Source: Periconia sp. R9002 (taxonomy: Eukaryota > Ascomycota > Dothideomycetes > Pleosporales > Periconiaceae). From it: 64,000 nucleotides of DNA. The stretch's first letter is position 1. Every line of letters starts with the position of its first letter. Under the pieces are notes generated by a model. That model was not told where the DNA came from. It worked only from the letters and a program-made list of their open reading frames with translations, and did no database searches. The position numbers were made by a program, and so were the translations under genes. The stretch lies in the NCBI GenBank assembly GCA_023627715.1, contig JAMAHW010000073.1:1-64000 (forward strand). The letters are read 5' to 3'. Shown here in pieces: positions 23,227 through 34,269 of this stretch.

Positions 23227-25654
23227 ATGTCTCTTCAGGGTACAGAGACATTAACAACGTCTCCTCCAAGTACAGTGCCCATCAAGCCAGTTGACTCGGG
23301 GTATGCCAGCCACAACTCCACTATACCCCAACTCCGGAACAGAAAGATGTGCAAGGCCGCGTCCTATCCCAACGCACCAATCTGCACCGATTCATGCCGT
23401 CATTCAAGCGGCAAAAGCTCAGCATCCCTACCAATGTGAATAAGTATGAAAAGACTCTCGAGAAAGCAGTTTGGAATAGATACCACGACATCGTGGGACG
23501 CCTCCAAGATGGATTGAAGAAATGCATGGACAACAAAGACGGCAAGGTCTCTCAGGGATTGGTCATTCGACTCATGGTGCTCGGCGAGACATACGACGAA
23601 GCGAAGCCGTATATTATCATCTGTTGTCCTAAAGCCAAGATCAAATCCGTTGAGGAGTTCTTAATGCAATCGTCGATCAAGTCCATCTACCAATCAAGCG
23701 ACCTGACACAAATATCCTTCGGAATTGCTGTCACTGGTCCCCCCCGACCCAAGAACTCCAGCTCGGATTTCGAAGTACACGGTTCGCATGATTGTTCTAG
23801 ACTGGTTGGGTGGAATAGTTCTAGTGCTATTATCAGAGTCATTGGAGAAGATTTTAAGCGATATGCTACCATGGGTGGCATCATTAAGATCTCAAAGACC
23901 GATGGAGAGTATGCACTCTGTGGATTGACAGCGGGACACATCCTAGACACCATCGATGACGACGACGACGACGACGGAGAGGATGGGATGGTCACAGACG
24001 AAGAAAGCGAAAGTGACCACGATGACTATACGCAAAATACAGATGTGCCGACTTGTTTTCTAAAAACCGTAGACGCAGTCGCAAAGGGCGAACTTGAGTT
24101 CCAGCCAGAGTGGTCGAAAGTTGGCACTATCACTGCCGAAAGCCGGCCTAAAGAGGCCTTAGACAGGGACTGGGCGCTCGTGGTCGATCTGGATAGCCAA
24201 TTCCAACGGTCAAACAAGATACAAAAAATGAACGGGTCGTCCACACCCCAACCCAGGAGGGAGCTCACGCTCGGGACAGGAGAGACCATCTCAGAGGGTT
24301 CCACACGCGCGGTGGTGCTGGCGAGCAGCATTCTCCAGAGGGATGCATACTCACAACTCGGCCACTTATCAAACACTGGAGCGGTGGCCTTGTTTGGGGC
24401 GGACTTCGTCTCCGTGTATACAATGACTCTAGACAATGGCGTTGGTTAGTACTCATACAGCCTGATTTCAACGTATGCTAAACGCCACAGACCTTCCCTA
24501 TGGTAGCTCTGGATCCTGGGTTATCGACAAAGACTCATGCGAAATCTATGGACACGCTGTTGCCGACGACTCTTTCGGAGACATCTTTGTCGTACCTATT
24601 CGAAACATTTTCGCCGACATTGAAAAAATGGAAGGTGTCAAAGCGGTGACGCTTCCGTCTGACATTGATATCATGTCCCACATTTCTATGCTTAAGAATA
24701 GGGTTGAGTTTGCACCTCGCGCGAGATCAAACCCAGCGTCCAGAGATGGAAAGGCCCGGGTTGAGGAAGAAAGCGCCATGGAAGATTTTAACAAAATTCA
24801 TTATCCCAACGTATTTAAAGGCTATCCAACTTCTTCGAGCGATAGAGGTGAGTTTTTGTCTTCACCCATTGCAGAACAAACGAAACCAGAGGCTCGAAAC
24901 AAACCTCCGTAAGTCTTATCCATATAGCACCTATAAATCTTGTATTAATCGGTACAGGTTAGCGCCAGGTGACTACAGTGTCTCACAGAATGAAGGAACA
25001 GAGGACCAGTCTTTAGCAACATTCCCTAAAGGACATGATCAACAGCACTATCCGTACCTTGATTCGACTAGCAACGTGTCAAGTAGTTCTTTTGATTTGA
25101 GCCAATATACACAGAGCTTCAACACAACCCTCTCTCGGTCTTCCTTTGAAGACTATGCCGCAGCAGCAAACAATACTACTAACCAAGTACTTCACATACC
25201 AGGCATTGTGGACCAGCCAATGCAAGGAAACAGCTTTCATCCAGGCCAAGATGATCATAGCAACAACGAGTATCTTGACGTGTATCAGGGCCACCCAACA
25301 CCTTTGAGCGATCGAAATGAGTTTGATGATTCCAATCTTCTTTCGCCTTGCTTCAGACGCGATAGGACCTCGGCAGGCTCACCACCTCCTAGTCTGAGGA
25401 GAAGGGCAAAGTCAATAACAGTTCCAGACGAACTAGAATGTAGAGTTAAGGGTTGCCCTGCAAGATTCTATGGAGAATATCAAAAAAGCAACCTTGCAAG
25501 ACACATTCGACTTAGACATGACAGCGGGGGTAGAACATACAACTGCGAGGGGGGATGTGGTAAAATTTTTAACCGACAAGATGCTCGGTTGAAGCATTAT
25601 CGACGCCAACACCCCGAGCTCGCGAGACCTCCACCTATTTCACGCAAGAACTGA
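23227..25654 (+). CDS. Protease-like domain / C2H2 zinc-finger protein
   Basis: Exons from the Met at 23349: 23349-24444, 24491-24908 and 24958-25654, introns 46 and 49 bp, 736 residues. An open leader from 23227 contains the VDSGYAS motif often found at the N-terminus of such proteins, but it is in another frame and lacks an in-frame join, so the first about 40 codons are either shifted by a mutation or need a very short intron. The middle resembles fungal trypsin-fold-like regions: LTAGHIL around a histidine, an Asp run, then GSSGSWVID in the position of the serine loop, rebuilt exactly across the first intron. The C-terminus has two C2H2 fingers (CRVKGC...H-x4-H and CEGGC...H-x4-H). Function unknown; a nuclear or processing regulator is a guess. 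Confidence 0.65.
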
Positions 25655-26431
25655 AATGCATATTCGACGATTGACGGGCAAGGTTCCTCAGGGAACACCG
25701 AGAGAACAACCCCACAAGGCGTATTAGATTTAGAATTAATCGGGGGGGAAGGACATATACTTGCGAGGGTAGATGCGGCAAAGTTTTGAACTGACAAGAT
25801 GATCGGTTGACACTCGATGAAATTATCGAAGATTTGAAAGCTGCGGAAGACTATGATGAATACCACTATGGTGAGCACTGCGACAAGTCTAAAGCCCGAG
25901 ACACCGCGCTCAAGCTTGTCTACTCTATGCTACGAGAGATGTTTTAGAGCAATTAGAACTATGGGAAAACTATCAATCATAACATTTTGTTTCTCACATT
26001 TCACCACGAACTTTTGAATGGAAGAAGAGAAATGCCATACGAGACGTTTACGAGAGCTAATTTATGGCATTGGTAGATCAGAGGGTTAATCTAGACCGAT
26101 AGCACAAGCTTGATTCTAATGGAAGGGCCGACACAGACGAGGATGAGGTGAATAAGGAGAAAGAATACCTAGATTGGTATGACTTTGACTTTTCTGATTG
26201 CTGGTAGATCAAACACGATCCACTGGAACATGAGTAGCATAGCAAAAACTAGCACGATTGGACTTCTAGATCGTTAGCCCGTCAAAAACATTGCCTGTGT
26301 GCATCTTACACGTGGAATCTAGCATCGGCGTAGAAGTAAAATACTTTACTATACTTATAAATCTTACTATATACTATAAAACACCTATTCTAAATAAACG
26401 TAACACCTGAACGTCACCATTTCCCTTGATA
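25655..26431. other. Intergenic with decayed zinc-finger copy
   Basis: 777 bp between convergent genes. 25702-25947 holds a decayed copy of the upstream zinc-finger tail (own entry). The remainder, to 26,431, is A+T-rich, with short protein-like fragments but many stops. Confidence 0.6.
25702..25947 (+). pseudogene. Decayed partial copy of the zinc-finger tail
   Basis: One frame starting 48 bp after the stop of the upstream gene reads as a diverged copy of its C-terminal fingers: the linker GGRTYTC, then CEGRCGKVLN with a TGA where the intact copy has the next residue, then QDDRL. It continues as about 45 open codons with no counterpart in the intact gene before a TAG (25945-25947). In the first finger the histidine before IR has become Arg. 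This suggests a tandem duplication or a fused relative whose front was lost. Confidence 0.65.
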
Positions 26432-27469
26432 CTAGATTGGCACAACAATCTTAGTACCACTAACCCCGGCCTTCAGCTTATCCAGTGTCGAATTCAAACC
26501 CTCTAGACCGCCACCTTCAACCTGAATGTTAGGGCTAGGAACAACGAAACCTGACTTCAGACCACCCTGCAACCATCCGTGGAAGCACTGGTACATGTGC
26601 TTATCCCTCACCGCTTTATCCATTGATGGAAAATTGAACTTGATTTCGGTATTGTCAAGTGTCGGGTGATCTTGGGGTAGAGGAGGAGAAAAGGCAACCT
26701 TGGCACTTGCATTGCCCTTTGTCTCTTTGAGCACATCCAGGGTCGGCTGCAGAGATTCAGGAACGACGCAATGTGCGGTGTGCAGGTTGACGCCGTCCTT
26801 CTTTACGGCATTGACGATCTGGGAGACGACGTCACTCCCTTTGTAGTCGAAGACGGTGTGAGCCCCGAGCTTCTTGATGTACTCGTGGTGTTTCGAGCTG
26901 GCGGTGGCGTAGATGGTGAAGCCGAGCATCTTGGCGGATTGGACAGCAAAAGTACCCACGCTGCTAGCGGCACCCCAAATCAGCACCGCCTGTTTGTCCT
27001 GCGGCGTGTACTTGGTATCGATCGGAATGCCCACTGTCGTCCAGGCGGTCAAGGCCGTCATGACGGCTAGGGGGAAGACAGCACCTTTCTCGAAGGAGAG
27101 GGCGTCTGGAAGTGCGATGACGCCCTCGGACTGGGCTAAGGTATATTTCTGGAAAGCGCCGTGGTCTGGAGAACCGTTTTGGTAGAAACACGAGGCAAAT
27201 GCAATAACTCGACTTCCTGGCCCAGGGACCGTAGAGACATTGGAGCCCAGCTTGGCAACGATGCCGGCGGAGTCGGATCCGATAACAGCTGGATAAACGG
27301 GCAATGGAGGCATGCCGAAGTCGCGTTGGCTATAGTCGACCGGATTCAGGGCAACTGCCTTGACCTCAATCAGTACCTCGTTTGGGCCGGGCTCAGGCGT
27401 AGCGCGCTCGCCAACCGACAAAGGGCCACCCTTCTGGGGGAGGATAACAGCATAATGCGTTGCACCCAT
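26432..27469 (-). CDS. Medium-chain (quinone-type) oxidoreductase, CipB-like
   Basis: Single exon, 345 residues. GroES-like N-terminal domain (EVLIEVKAVALNPVDY, GSDSAGIV) and a Rossmann domain with the nucleotide motif AASSVGTFAVQSAK in place of the zinc-enzyme GxGxxG. The zinc-binding cysteines of alcohol dehydrogenases are absent, so it belongs to the zinc-free NADPH enoyl/quinone reductase branch, which in fungi includes CipB-like proteins and trans-acting enoyl reductases of metabolite clusters. No clustered partner is visible nearby, so a stress or xenobiotic role is as likely. The start at 27469 (MGATHYAVILPQ) matches the usual family opening. Confidence 0.88.
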   Translation of the reverse strand: MGATHYAVILPQKGGPLSVGERATPEPGPNEVLIEVKAVALNPVDYSQRDFGMPPLPVYPAVIGSDSAGIVAKLGSNVSTVPGPGSRVIAFASCFYQNGSPDHGAFQKYTLAQSEGVIALPDALSFEKGAVFPLAVMTALTAWTTVGIPIDTKYTPQDKQAVLIWGAASSVGTFAVQSAKMLGFTIYATASSKHHEYIKKLGAHTVFDYKGSDVVSQIVNAVKKDGVNLHTAHCVVPESLQPTLDVLKETKGNASAKVAFSPPLPQDHPTLDNTEIKFNFPSMDKAVRDKHMYQCFHGWLQGGLKSGFVVPSPNIQVEGGGLEGLNSTLDKLKAGVSGTKIVVPI

Positions 27470-29344
27470 TGTGAGTGATGATATCTGATGGGTTACTGAA
27501 GACGTCTATTTGGTGAAGAGATGGGGAGCTTAAGAAAGCGGTGCATGCAGAAGTGCAGGGCAAGAGCATAGCATTTCAGATCGATTATTCAATATTCTGG
27601 TTCAACGATACACAGCGCAGGTAAGCGGAGATTAGCCCTAGGCCCCGATATTTAACTCCGGTCGTGGCTGCTGTGGCTAGCACTGCTCGGGTCCGGGGTT
27701 CCAAATCTCGCTTTTGTGCTCACTCTTACCAGCTTCCATCTTAACTTTGTAGCTAGGGTCCAAAATACGTGTTGGTTGTGATGCCGTCACTGTCCAATAC
27801 ATACAAGCTTAGTCACAACACAGGAGAATCGACTTTGAGTGATAAAGAACTGTTGTTCGTCGAATTCGCAATCATTCTTTTGGCAACACTAATCTGAAAA
27901 GACCCCCCTCTTCATATATTATTATAAACGGAAAAATATCGGTACAGTGCACTACAAACCCAAGATTCTCAAGTGCGCTGAGAGAACAGGATTTGCAAAC
28001 CCTTTTAAATGAGCTGTACTACAGGGAACAAAATCGTCGAAGATCGGTCCAGATCAGTCATATTCACTGCCGATCACGTTCAACACACGTAGAGTAGAAG
28101 AGACTGCCAAGCGAATTTCAACTCCATCATCGGTCAACGTGTTGCCAACTGGAACACTGGAGGTGGAACATTCACCACGGCTAAGGTGACTTTGGAAGTT
28201 GATACGGATACTTCGCATAATGAATAGGTCGTGGCCAAGGCTCAAAGAAAAAAGCTCGCCGAAGCCAATGGCTGGGAAGCCACCGTCAACAAAACCGCAA
28301 CAAACCCCTGCTGGTAAGGAAAGAAAACTGGTGAGAGTGGGGTACTGAAGTACAATACAAGAAGACTAGTCGAATGGGTCGTAAAACGAGACAGCCGGTC
28401 GAAACGTAGTGCAAAACAAGAAGGCTAGGCAACACAAGAATAGGGTGAGGCAACTTCTGGAAAGCATCGTCTCTAGAATTCCTCAAATAGCCACGCCTTT
28501 TAGGACACAAACAGGGCCTTCTGGAACTCAGGCTGGACCATTTAGAAAGCTGGGTAGATCGTTTTCGTCATTGAGAGATTACTGCTTCACTGATTCAGAA
28601 CACGGAAGATTCCTTCACGCACAAAACCGAACTGGCGGAGAATTTGCCTTCATCAGCGAAGCAATGGGACAGATTCTAGTCGCAAAGCGCACTTCTAAAT
28701 TGCTCAAAAAAGTATGAGGAAGTTAAAAATCATTTCAAGAACCGGTGTCAACTGGACACCGAAGATGTTGCTTCCCTTCATTCCACGTTCAAACATTTAG
28801 TTGTTCGTTGTTTGTAGGTTCTTCTGTTTGCTGATTGTACTTTACTTTTATCTCGTAATATAACAAACATCTTATCCATGTCTTGAGGTGGGTCGCATAG
28901 GTAGATTAATCCTCATCAATATCGTTCAGCTGATCACCACAGCTAGCTTCTACAGAAGAGGCGTCTTTGAATATTAGCGGAACGATGGACCTACCTGTAA
29001 TCATAATCTGCTGTATTAAAGGTCGTTTCAACTCATCGTCTTTGGCGGTAATTGTAAGCTATATGGTTGGAGAATCTCGCTATTCCTTTCTTGTTCTCTT
29101 CTAAGTATCTATAGATCCCTTCAATATCGTTCACAGACTTTTTCTTTGAATGTTGGGTGGACGTGCAGCTAGATTTGCTGCTTTGCGGACCGGTAATTCT
29201 CCGCTGTTCATGTTATGCGGTGCGTTTAGCCTCATCATGCAGGCAATGATTTGCGAGTGGTTACGGACGCATGTAGATTAGATGACTTGAGGAGCGATTT
29301 GTCCCATATACAAATTCTCCAATCTTGAACTTACTATCTAATGA
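27470..29344. other. 1.9-kb stretch without an intact gene
   Basis: No intact ORF above 102 codons. The frame at 28105-28227 (plus) reads as a protein-like fragment containing NWNTGGGTFTTAKVTLEVDT, then a stop and a continuing open stretch; it may be a dead small secreted protein gene. 28409-28717 is a 102-codon frame without recognised features. The rest is A+T-leaning intergenic sequence. Confidence 0.4.
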
Positions 29345-31181
29345 TTACCACTCACAAAACGCAATTGGGTGACTGAAAATTTCACCACCGTTATTTGGTT
29401 TGATGCACGTAACGCTTGCACCGCTGTCCTTCCTGTCCGTGTGTTCTTTACACGTAATAGCGTAAGGCATACCGGGGCAAATTAGGACGCCAGCATTGGC
29501 GTCCGCCTTATATGTGCAATTTTCTTTGTGTAAAGTCATTTTCCACTCGGCTTTAGCGAAAGAGCCCGAATGTACACTGGTAACAGATTCCGTGTTCTCA
29601 CTAGTGACGGGCGTCTCGAATGTTGCCTCTCCGCACCCAATTGCTTTCTTGTTATATGGTATTTCGAAGAAATTCCATGTTTTGGATCCGGCGGCATCCG
29701 ATGTTTCTGACGCCATCCAGATGGATACAGCCTTAGAAAGCTTCTTTTCGAAATAGTTGCCAGGAAGACCTGCACATCGAGAGTCTGGGCTAATTTTCTG
29801 ACCATTGCAAACACAGCTACAGTCTGGGTCACTGGATGACTTCTGGCATTGGGACCTACATATTCTTGAATCAGCGCTGCTCGTTATGCATGAACATCGT
29901 ACTTACGAAATTTCGCAACCTTTATTAGACGACATGGACAAGGTTTCCAAACCAGATACATTGGCTTGTTTCAGCAATTCTTCCAGGTCCGATTCTGCGC
30001 TAGGTGGTGGTTGAACATCAGGGAAACGTAAATATAATGGAATCAATGGGTGGTTTGGGTAATGTCCCAGTTGACGTGCCTCCCTAACCCATCCCGCCAT
30101 TGCAAACCTATAGCACGGTCATTAGCCCAGGTCTTTGCGCACAGAGGATATTGAAAGGCTTTCTTACCAGCCATACATATCTGCATTCCCAACAATTTCA
30201 AGACTTGGGAGTGGATTTCTTTTCTTGGCAATATACTTGATAGCACTTGGCGTAGAAGCAAATTGATAGCCATCTGCACCATAGTTGTGTGTCATGTGAC
30301 GGATGAAACTATCACCATTCCATTTCGGTGGCCAGCGACAGATGTCTACCTTCTGACTCAGGGCGGCTACCAAGTGTATCGCTCGATTCTCGTAATTTGA
30401 CAAGTCATTTTTGTCGAAGACTTCTTCCATACCGTGCTTCAATGCGTCGGCTAGTGATCTCTGTTTGAACCATGAGTCACCTGGCGGTATTTGGGAACTT
30501 GATTAGCATCGGTATGGACATAGAACGGCGGTCCTTGTCGCGGATTTTTGGACTTACAGAACATCATAGCATCATGACCCTCCGCATATTGATTCACCGT
30601 GACTATATGACCCGGGTATTTTGCACAGTGGTCCTTGTAGTCTCCTTCCAAAGATCGATCATGGCAGAAGATTTGCGTGTTTCTGCTGTGGAAGAACCAC
30701 CCGTTACCAAAAACGTGTAGGCTGCGAAAATTGGCTTGAATCTGATCTCGATTGTTCATCTAGTAGACACATGTGAGCTAAATAGACATCCAGGAGGAGA
30801 ATAAAGCTTAGGTGGACCGGATCCATACCCATGCAGCCGGCTCTCTGTATACCGGAATTAGTGTTGCAAAATAGATCCAATCGTGTGATGGAGAAACCTG
30901 TCATACCCTAAGAAGTCCACGACGAATGCGTGATTCCATTGAATGTCCATCGAGCTGCTCACGCCGGTTATTGTATCTTTTTCACCCAGTGCATCCAGAA
31001 TGGCACGCTCTTCGTCACTATTGCACCCGTGCCACCCGTAAAGTCGATACAATGCCCCCACATCTCCAGATGGTTTTGGAGTTGCAACGGTGGGCAGTGA
31101 CGCAATCACATTGGGTGGATAATCGGCGCGGACAAACACAGGAAGCAAGAATGCGATGTTGATGAATGATGCACGAACCAT
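29345..31181 (-). CDS. Secreted zincin-family pseudoprotease, 505 residues
   Basis: Six exons: 31181-30907, 30844-30829 (a 16-nt microexon), 30759-30558, 30480-30168, 30107-29907 and 29855-29345. Introns are 51-77 bp with GT..AG ends and phases agree throughout. Signal peptide at about 1-19. Residues 60-300 follow the pattern of fungal secreted M35-like metalloproteases: DFLG, MMFC-x-x-WFKQ, YENRA before the helix that should carry HExxH, and a later VGNADMYGWFAMAGWV corresponding to the NxxxYAxF segment. The catalytic helix reads LVAALSQ (202-207 region), where LVHELSH-like sequence is expected, so both histidines and the glutamate are replaced. A cysteine-rich C-terminal domain (about 336-505) has CSCVCNG and CGEATF. 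Probably catalytically dead; the role is unknown. Confidence 0.75.
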
Positions 31182-31338
31182 GACGTGAAGATCCTTGTTT
31201 TATCAAAAGAGATGTAAAGTGAATATTAAGGAGTCAAGAAAACGGCGACAGACTCACGCTTTTGTAGCCTCCATGTCTCCGTGGTGCATTGATTTGAGAA
31301 GACTTCACAGAACCATTGCAACATTTTAGGGCACAAGC

Positions 31339-31555
31339 CGTTCGGTCGTACTACGCCGCCTGCGACCCAATCATGGTTGTATCCCTTAAAATACAGCTGC
31401 TTAATGAGAGATCTTCCCTTGCACTGGTGTGGAAAGGCAAATCATTTTCGCTCAAGGCGTCGCGGCGCAAGGCTTCTCGCGTCTCTCGTTGTCGCGCAAA
31501 GATTGTGTTCGGTCGACTACGCCGCCTGCGACTCAATTGTGGTTGTAACCCTTAA
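31339..31555. repeat. Imperfect 50-bp direct repeat
   Basis: 31339-31388 and 31507-31555 share GTTCGGTCG(T)ACTACGCCGCC followed by TGCGACYCAATYRTGGTTGTAWCCCTTAA. They are 168 bp apart in the divergent region between the pseudoprotease gene and the next plus-strand gene. Either a local duplication or shared promoter elements. Confidence 0.7.
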
Positions 31556-31695
31556 CCACCCAACAACACGTAAGCTGAATCTGTTTCATCCTATATATAG
31601 ATAGTTTGAGCCCCGCCTTTCTTAGCAACAAACATCGACCTTAGAAACCCCTCGCAGCTCAATACGATTGCCCTGTTCCACCTACACCAGCCAAC

Positions 31696-32343
31696 ATGAT
31701 CATAGTTCCCAATCGTGTATATCGACTTTACGTCGATTGTGCCCTAGGACCGATTGTATACCACTTATGGGCTCATCCGAGGGCACGGCAACCAATGACA
31801 GCCGTCTACCTGAAGACCATCATACCAGGAATGGTCACCTATGTCTTGGGGGACAGCAGTTGGGAGGCTGAGGTTAATCTTGGAACGATTCTGCCCATAC
31901 CCACAGCAAATTGGACGGACGATGACGAGGTGTCCCTTTCTATGCGCATTCTTCGCGCCGGCGGCACAGTCGTTGATCTCAGCCGAGGCGTAGCGTCACC
32001 TGAGGGAGCGGAAGAGGTGGCGGAAAGCGAATGGTGCGATTTCGAGAAGAAGCAGAAGTACCTTTATGGCTGGCCTAAGTCTGGGGGCGTATGGGTGTTG
32101 GATCTTCCTGAGTGGGTGCAGCGTGATCCGTTTGATCGGCCGCTGGAGCGGACGAGCGGCTTACAGCGTCATTACAATGGGACTCTGGATTACAATCCGC
32201 TGAAAACGATTCACAGCATGGAAGACCTATGTTTGGCGTTGAAAAATCTCGGCGCAAAGTTTTACGAAGATGTCAAAGCTAGCGACGAAGTCAAGGAATT
32301 TGGACTGCTTGATGATGAAACTTGTCTGCGAAAGGAGACTTGA
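31696..32343 (+). CDS. Orphan protein, 215 residues
   Basis: Single exon with a good start context (CCAACATGA). No signal peptide, though residues 1-30 are moderately hydrophobic. Acidic overall, Trp-rich (WTDDDEV, YGWPKSGGVWVLDLPEW), predicted alpha/beta. No family recognised. It lies between the pseudoprotease gene (divergent, 514 bp) and the intact zincin gene (same strand, 496 bp downstream). Composition and codon use look normal for a real gene. Confidence 0.6.
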   Translation: MIIVPNRVYRLYVDCALGPIVYHLWAHPRARQPMTAVYLKTIIPGMVTYVLGDSSWEAEVNLGTILPIPTANWTDDDEVSLSMRILRAGGTVVDLSRGVASPEGAEEVAESEWCDFEKKQKYLYGWPKSGGVWVLDLPEWVQRDPFDRPLERTSGLQRHYNGTLDYNPLKTIHSMEDLCLALKNLGAKFYEDVKASDEVKEFGLLDDETCLRKET

Positions 32344-32839
32344 GAAGGGAACGGTGCGAAATTGCAACCTTTCTAGCAGGACAGGGATACAGACATAGGA
32401 AACCCGGGGAGATGCTATATTTTATCACTTCAATGGTTCTTTTGCTCGCCTTTTGGGATTTTCTATCCAAACCGTTTTTGATTATAATCTTGACGTGAAT
32501 TGCCAAGATTGGAGGGTATCACATCCAACATCTCCCTACACCGCACTGACGTGTGTATCTCGCTTTTTCAACCCAACAATTGCCTACGCCGTGTTATAGA
32601 GTGTATCTTGCTTTGATCATCTTAGACCACCATTCATTTTGGGTCGATTATAGGGCTTCACCTGATACATTATCCATGCTCAGCCACAACCAAAATGCCG
32701 ACCACGCCCCCGAGGAAGTTGGATATGATTCAAAGTAATGTTAGTTTCTTAGTTATATAAGTCAATTGTCCTCGAACAATTGGAGTTTCAACTCAGAAAT
32801 CAAACTGTCCAATACAACATTTCAAGCCCCCAACCTACA
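32344..32839. other. Intergenic
   Basis: 496 bp between two plus-strand genes; no supported ORF. Presumed promoter of the secreted zincin gene. Confidence 0.5.
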
Positions 32840-34269
32840 ATGTCTTTCTATCGTTGGTACTTACCAATCCAACTACTCCTGTATACGAGCGTATTTGCAC
32901 AAGGTAGCCCATCTGACACAAGTTCTGGCGATGTATACATCACGGTACCGAATTTCAAAAACGGTACTATCCGCCCGGCTATCGTACTCACGGGATTCGA
33001 GGGTTGCAGTGTGATAGAAGACCCCTGTGACCCAGAGAAAGACCCGAACAAGAAGAAGAAACTCGACCAAGCCGCGGCTATCAAGAAAGGTTTTGAAGAT
33101 ATGACAGTCATGATCCCTAGTGAATCTAACCCAGACTACGGATATGAGGCGTACCCGGTCAATTGGGAAGATGCAGCCGCCGTTGAATACTTCGGCAACC
33201 AGTACAGAACTGAGCCTTATCGCGGGGATATACAATGTGAGTTTGTTTTGATTATTCGGCATATGAGAAGCTATCAATCCTGACGTAGTGCAACGCAGAT
33301 AACTTGAATCAGCTGGTGAGTTATCTGATATACCATTGATATGCATCTTTGCTCATCGCTCCGTCACCAACAGGCATTATCAGCACCTACTTGGATTGGA
33401 TGGCGCCTTCATGTACGGTGTGACGATCCAGAGAAAAGTGTGAGTGTGTTCAAGCACGACCTAAAATTTTGGAATGATGGCTAACTGAGTATCGATAGTG
33501 CGTGAAGCGTGACGGGAACGCCGCTGTGGCCTACACAAGCCATAACTCAGATACGTATGATCACATTAACTTCTGCAATTCCTATTTCAAGCAAGCGGAT
33601 CTTGATGTCGCCCTCGAATATGCGTCTCGGCTAGAGACTCGTGATAACATATTCCAATATGCCAACAAAGGTAACATAAGAACAAACCTGCGCAATAGTT
33701 CTCGCTGACCTTCTGTTTCAGCGATGACATGGGCCCACGAGCTATTGCACGTCTCTTGGATAGGCCGTGTGGCAGGGCCGCGCCAACCTTTCATGAGGGA
33801 CGAATTTTACGGGACGTAGGTAGCCTGCTGCACCATATCCACATTCTGGGTATCCTAACAATACTGTGTAGCTTCCCAAACAGTTTCAAAGCGTACAGCA
33901 CTCTTCAATGCAAATGGCTAGCCGTGACGGAGGCCAACGTTGCATTTTACGCAACGGCGAATAAGTAAGTATACTGGTCACCTTCCCACAATACAAGGTA
34001 GAGACAATTCTTACCCTACGTTTCAGCCCGAACAACTATGCCAAATTCCTTATGGCGAATTACGTCATCAAGAAAAAGGGGTTTTACCCGTAAGTAGCAC
34101 ATTGTCCTTAGTTCTTGGTTTGCGAAGTTAACCGTGACTGTCCTACAGGAGTGGGCTTGTGTGGAATACTAATATGGACCCCCCTTCGCCAAACATAAAT
34201 CTGTTAAACGATCAAGATGATCAATATAATTCGGATAATTGTCATGAAGCACTAACCCAGGGCGGTTAA
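32840..34269 (+). CDS. Secreted M35-like zinc metalloprotease, 340 residues
   Basis: Eight exons: 32840-33236, 33299-33315, 33374-33439, 33499-33670, 33722-33815, 33872-33964, 34027-34089 and 34149-34269. All introns are GT..AG and the CDS is 1,023 nt. Signal peptide at about 1-21 (LPIQLLLYTSVFAQ). The zinc motif HELLH is at 223-227 within AMTWAHELLHVSWIG, followed by DEFYGTF, which resembles the aspzincin GTxDxxYG region, and by NNPNNYAKFLMANYV. It shares spacing and several blocks with the pseudoprotease 1.7 kb upstream (FC-x-x-(W/Y)FKQ; NxxxYxxF). M35-type enzymes are secreted peptidases. The start at 32840 is preferred over the in-frame Met at 32780 because only the former puts the signal peptide at the N-terminus. 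Family is probable, not certain. Confidence 0.75.

Noticed and set aside
32780..32839. Upstream in-frame Met for the metalloprotease
   Set aside because: Would bury the signal peptide 20 residues inside the protein.
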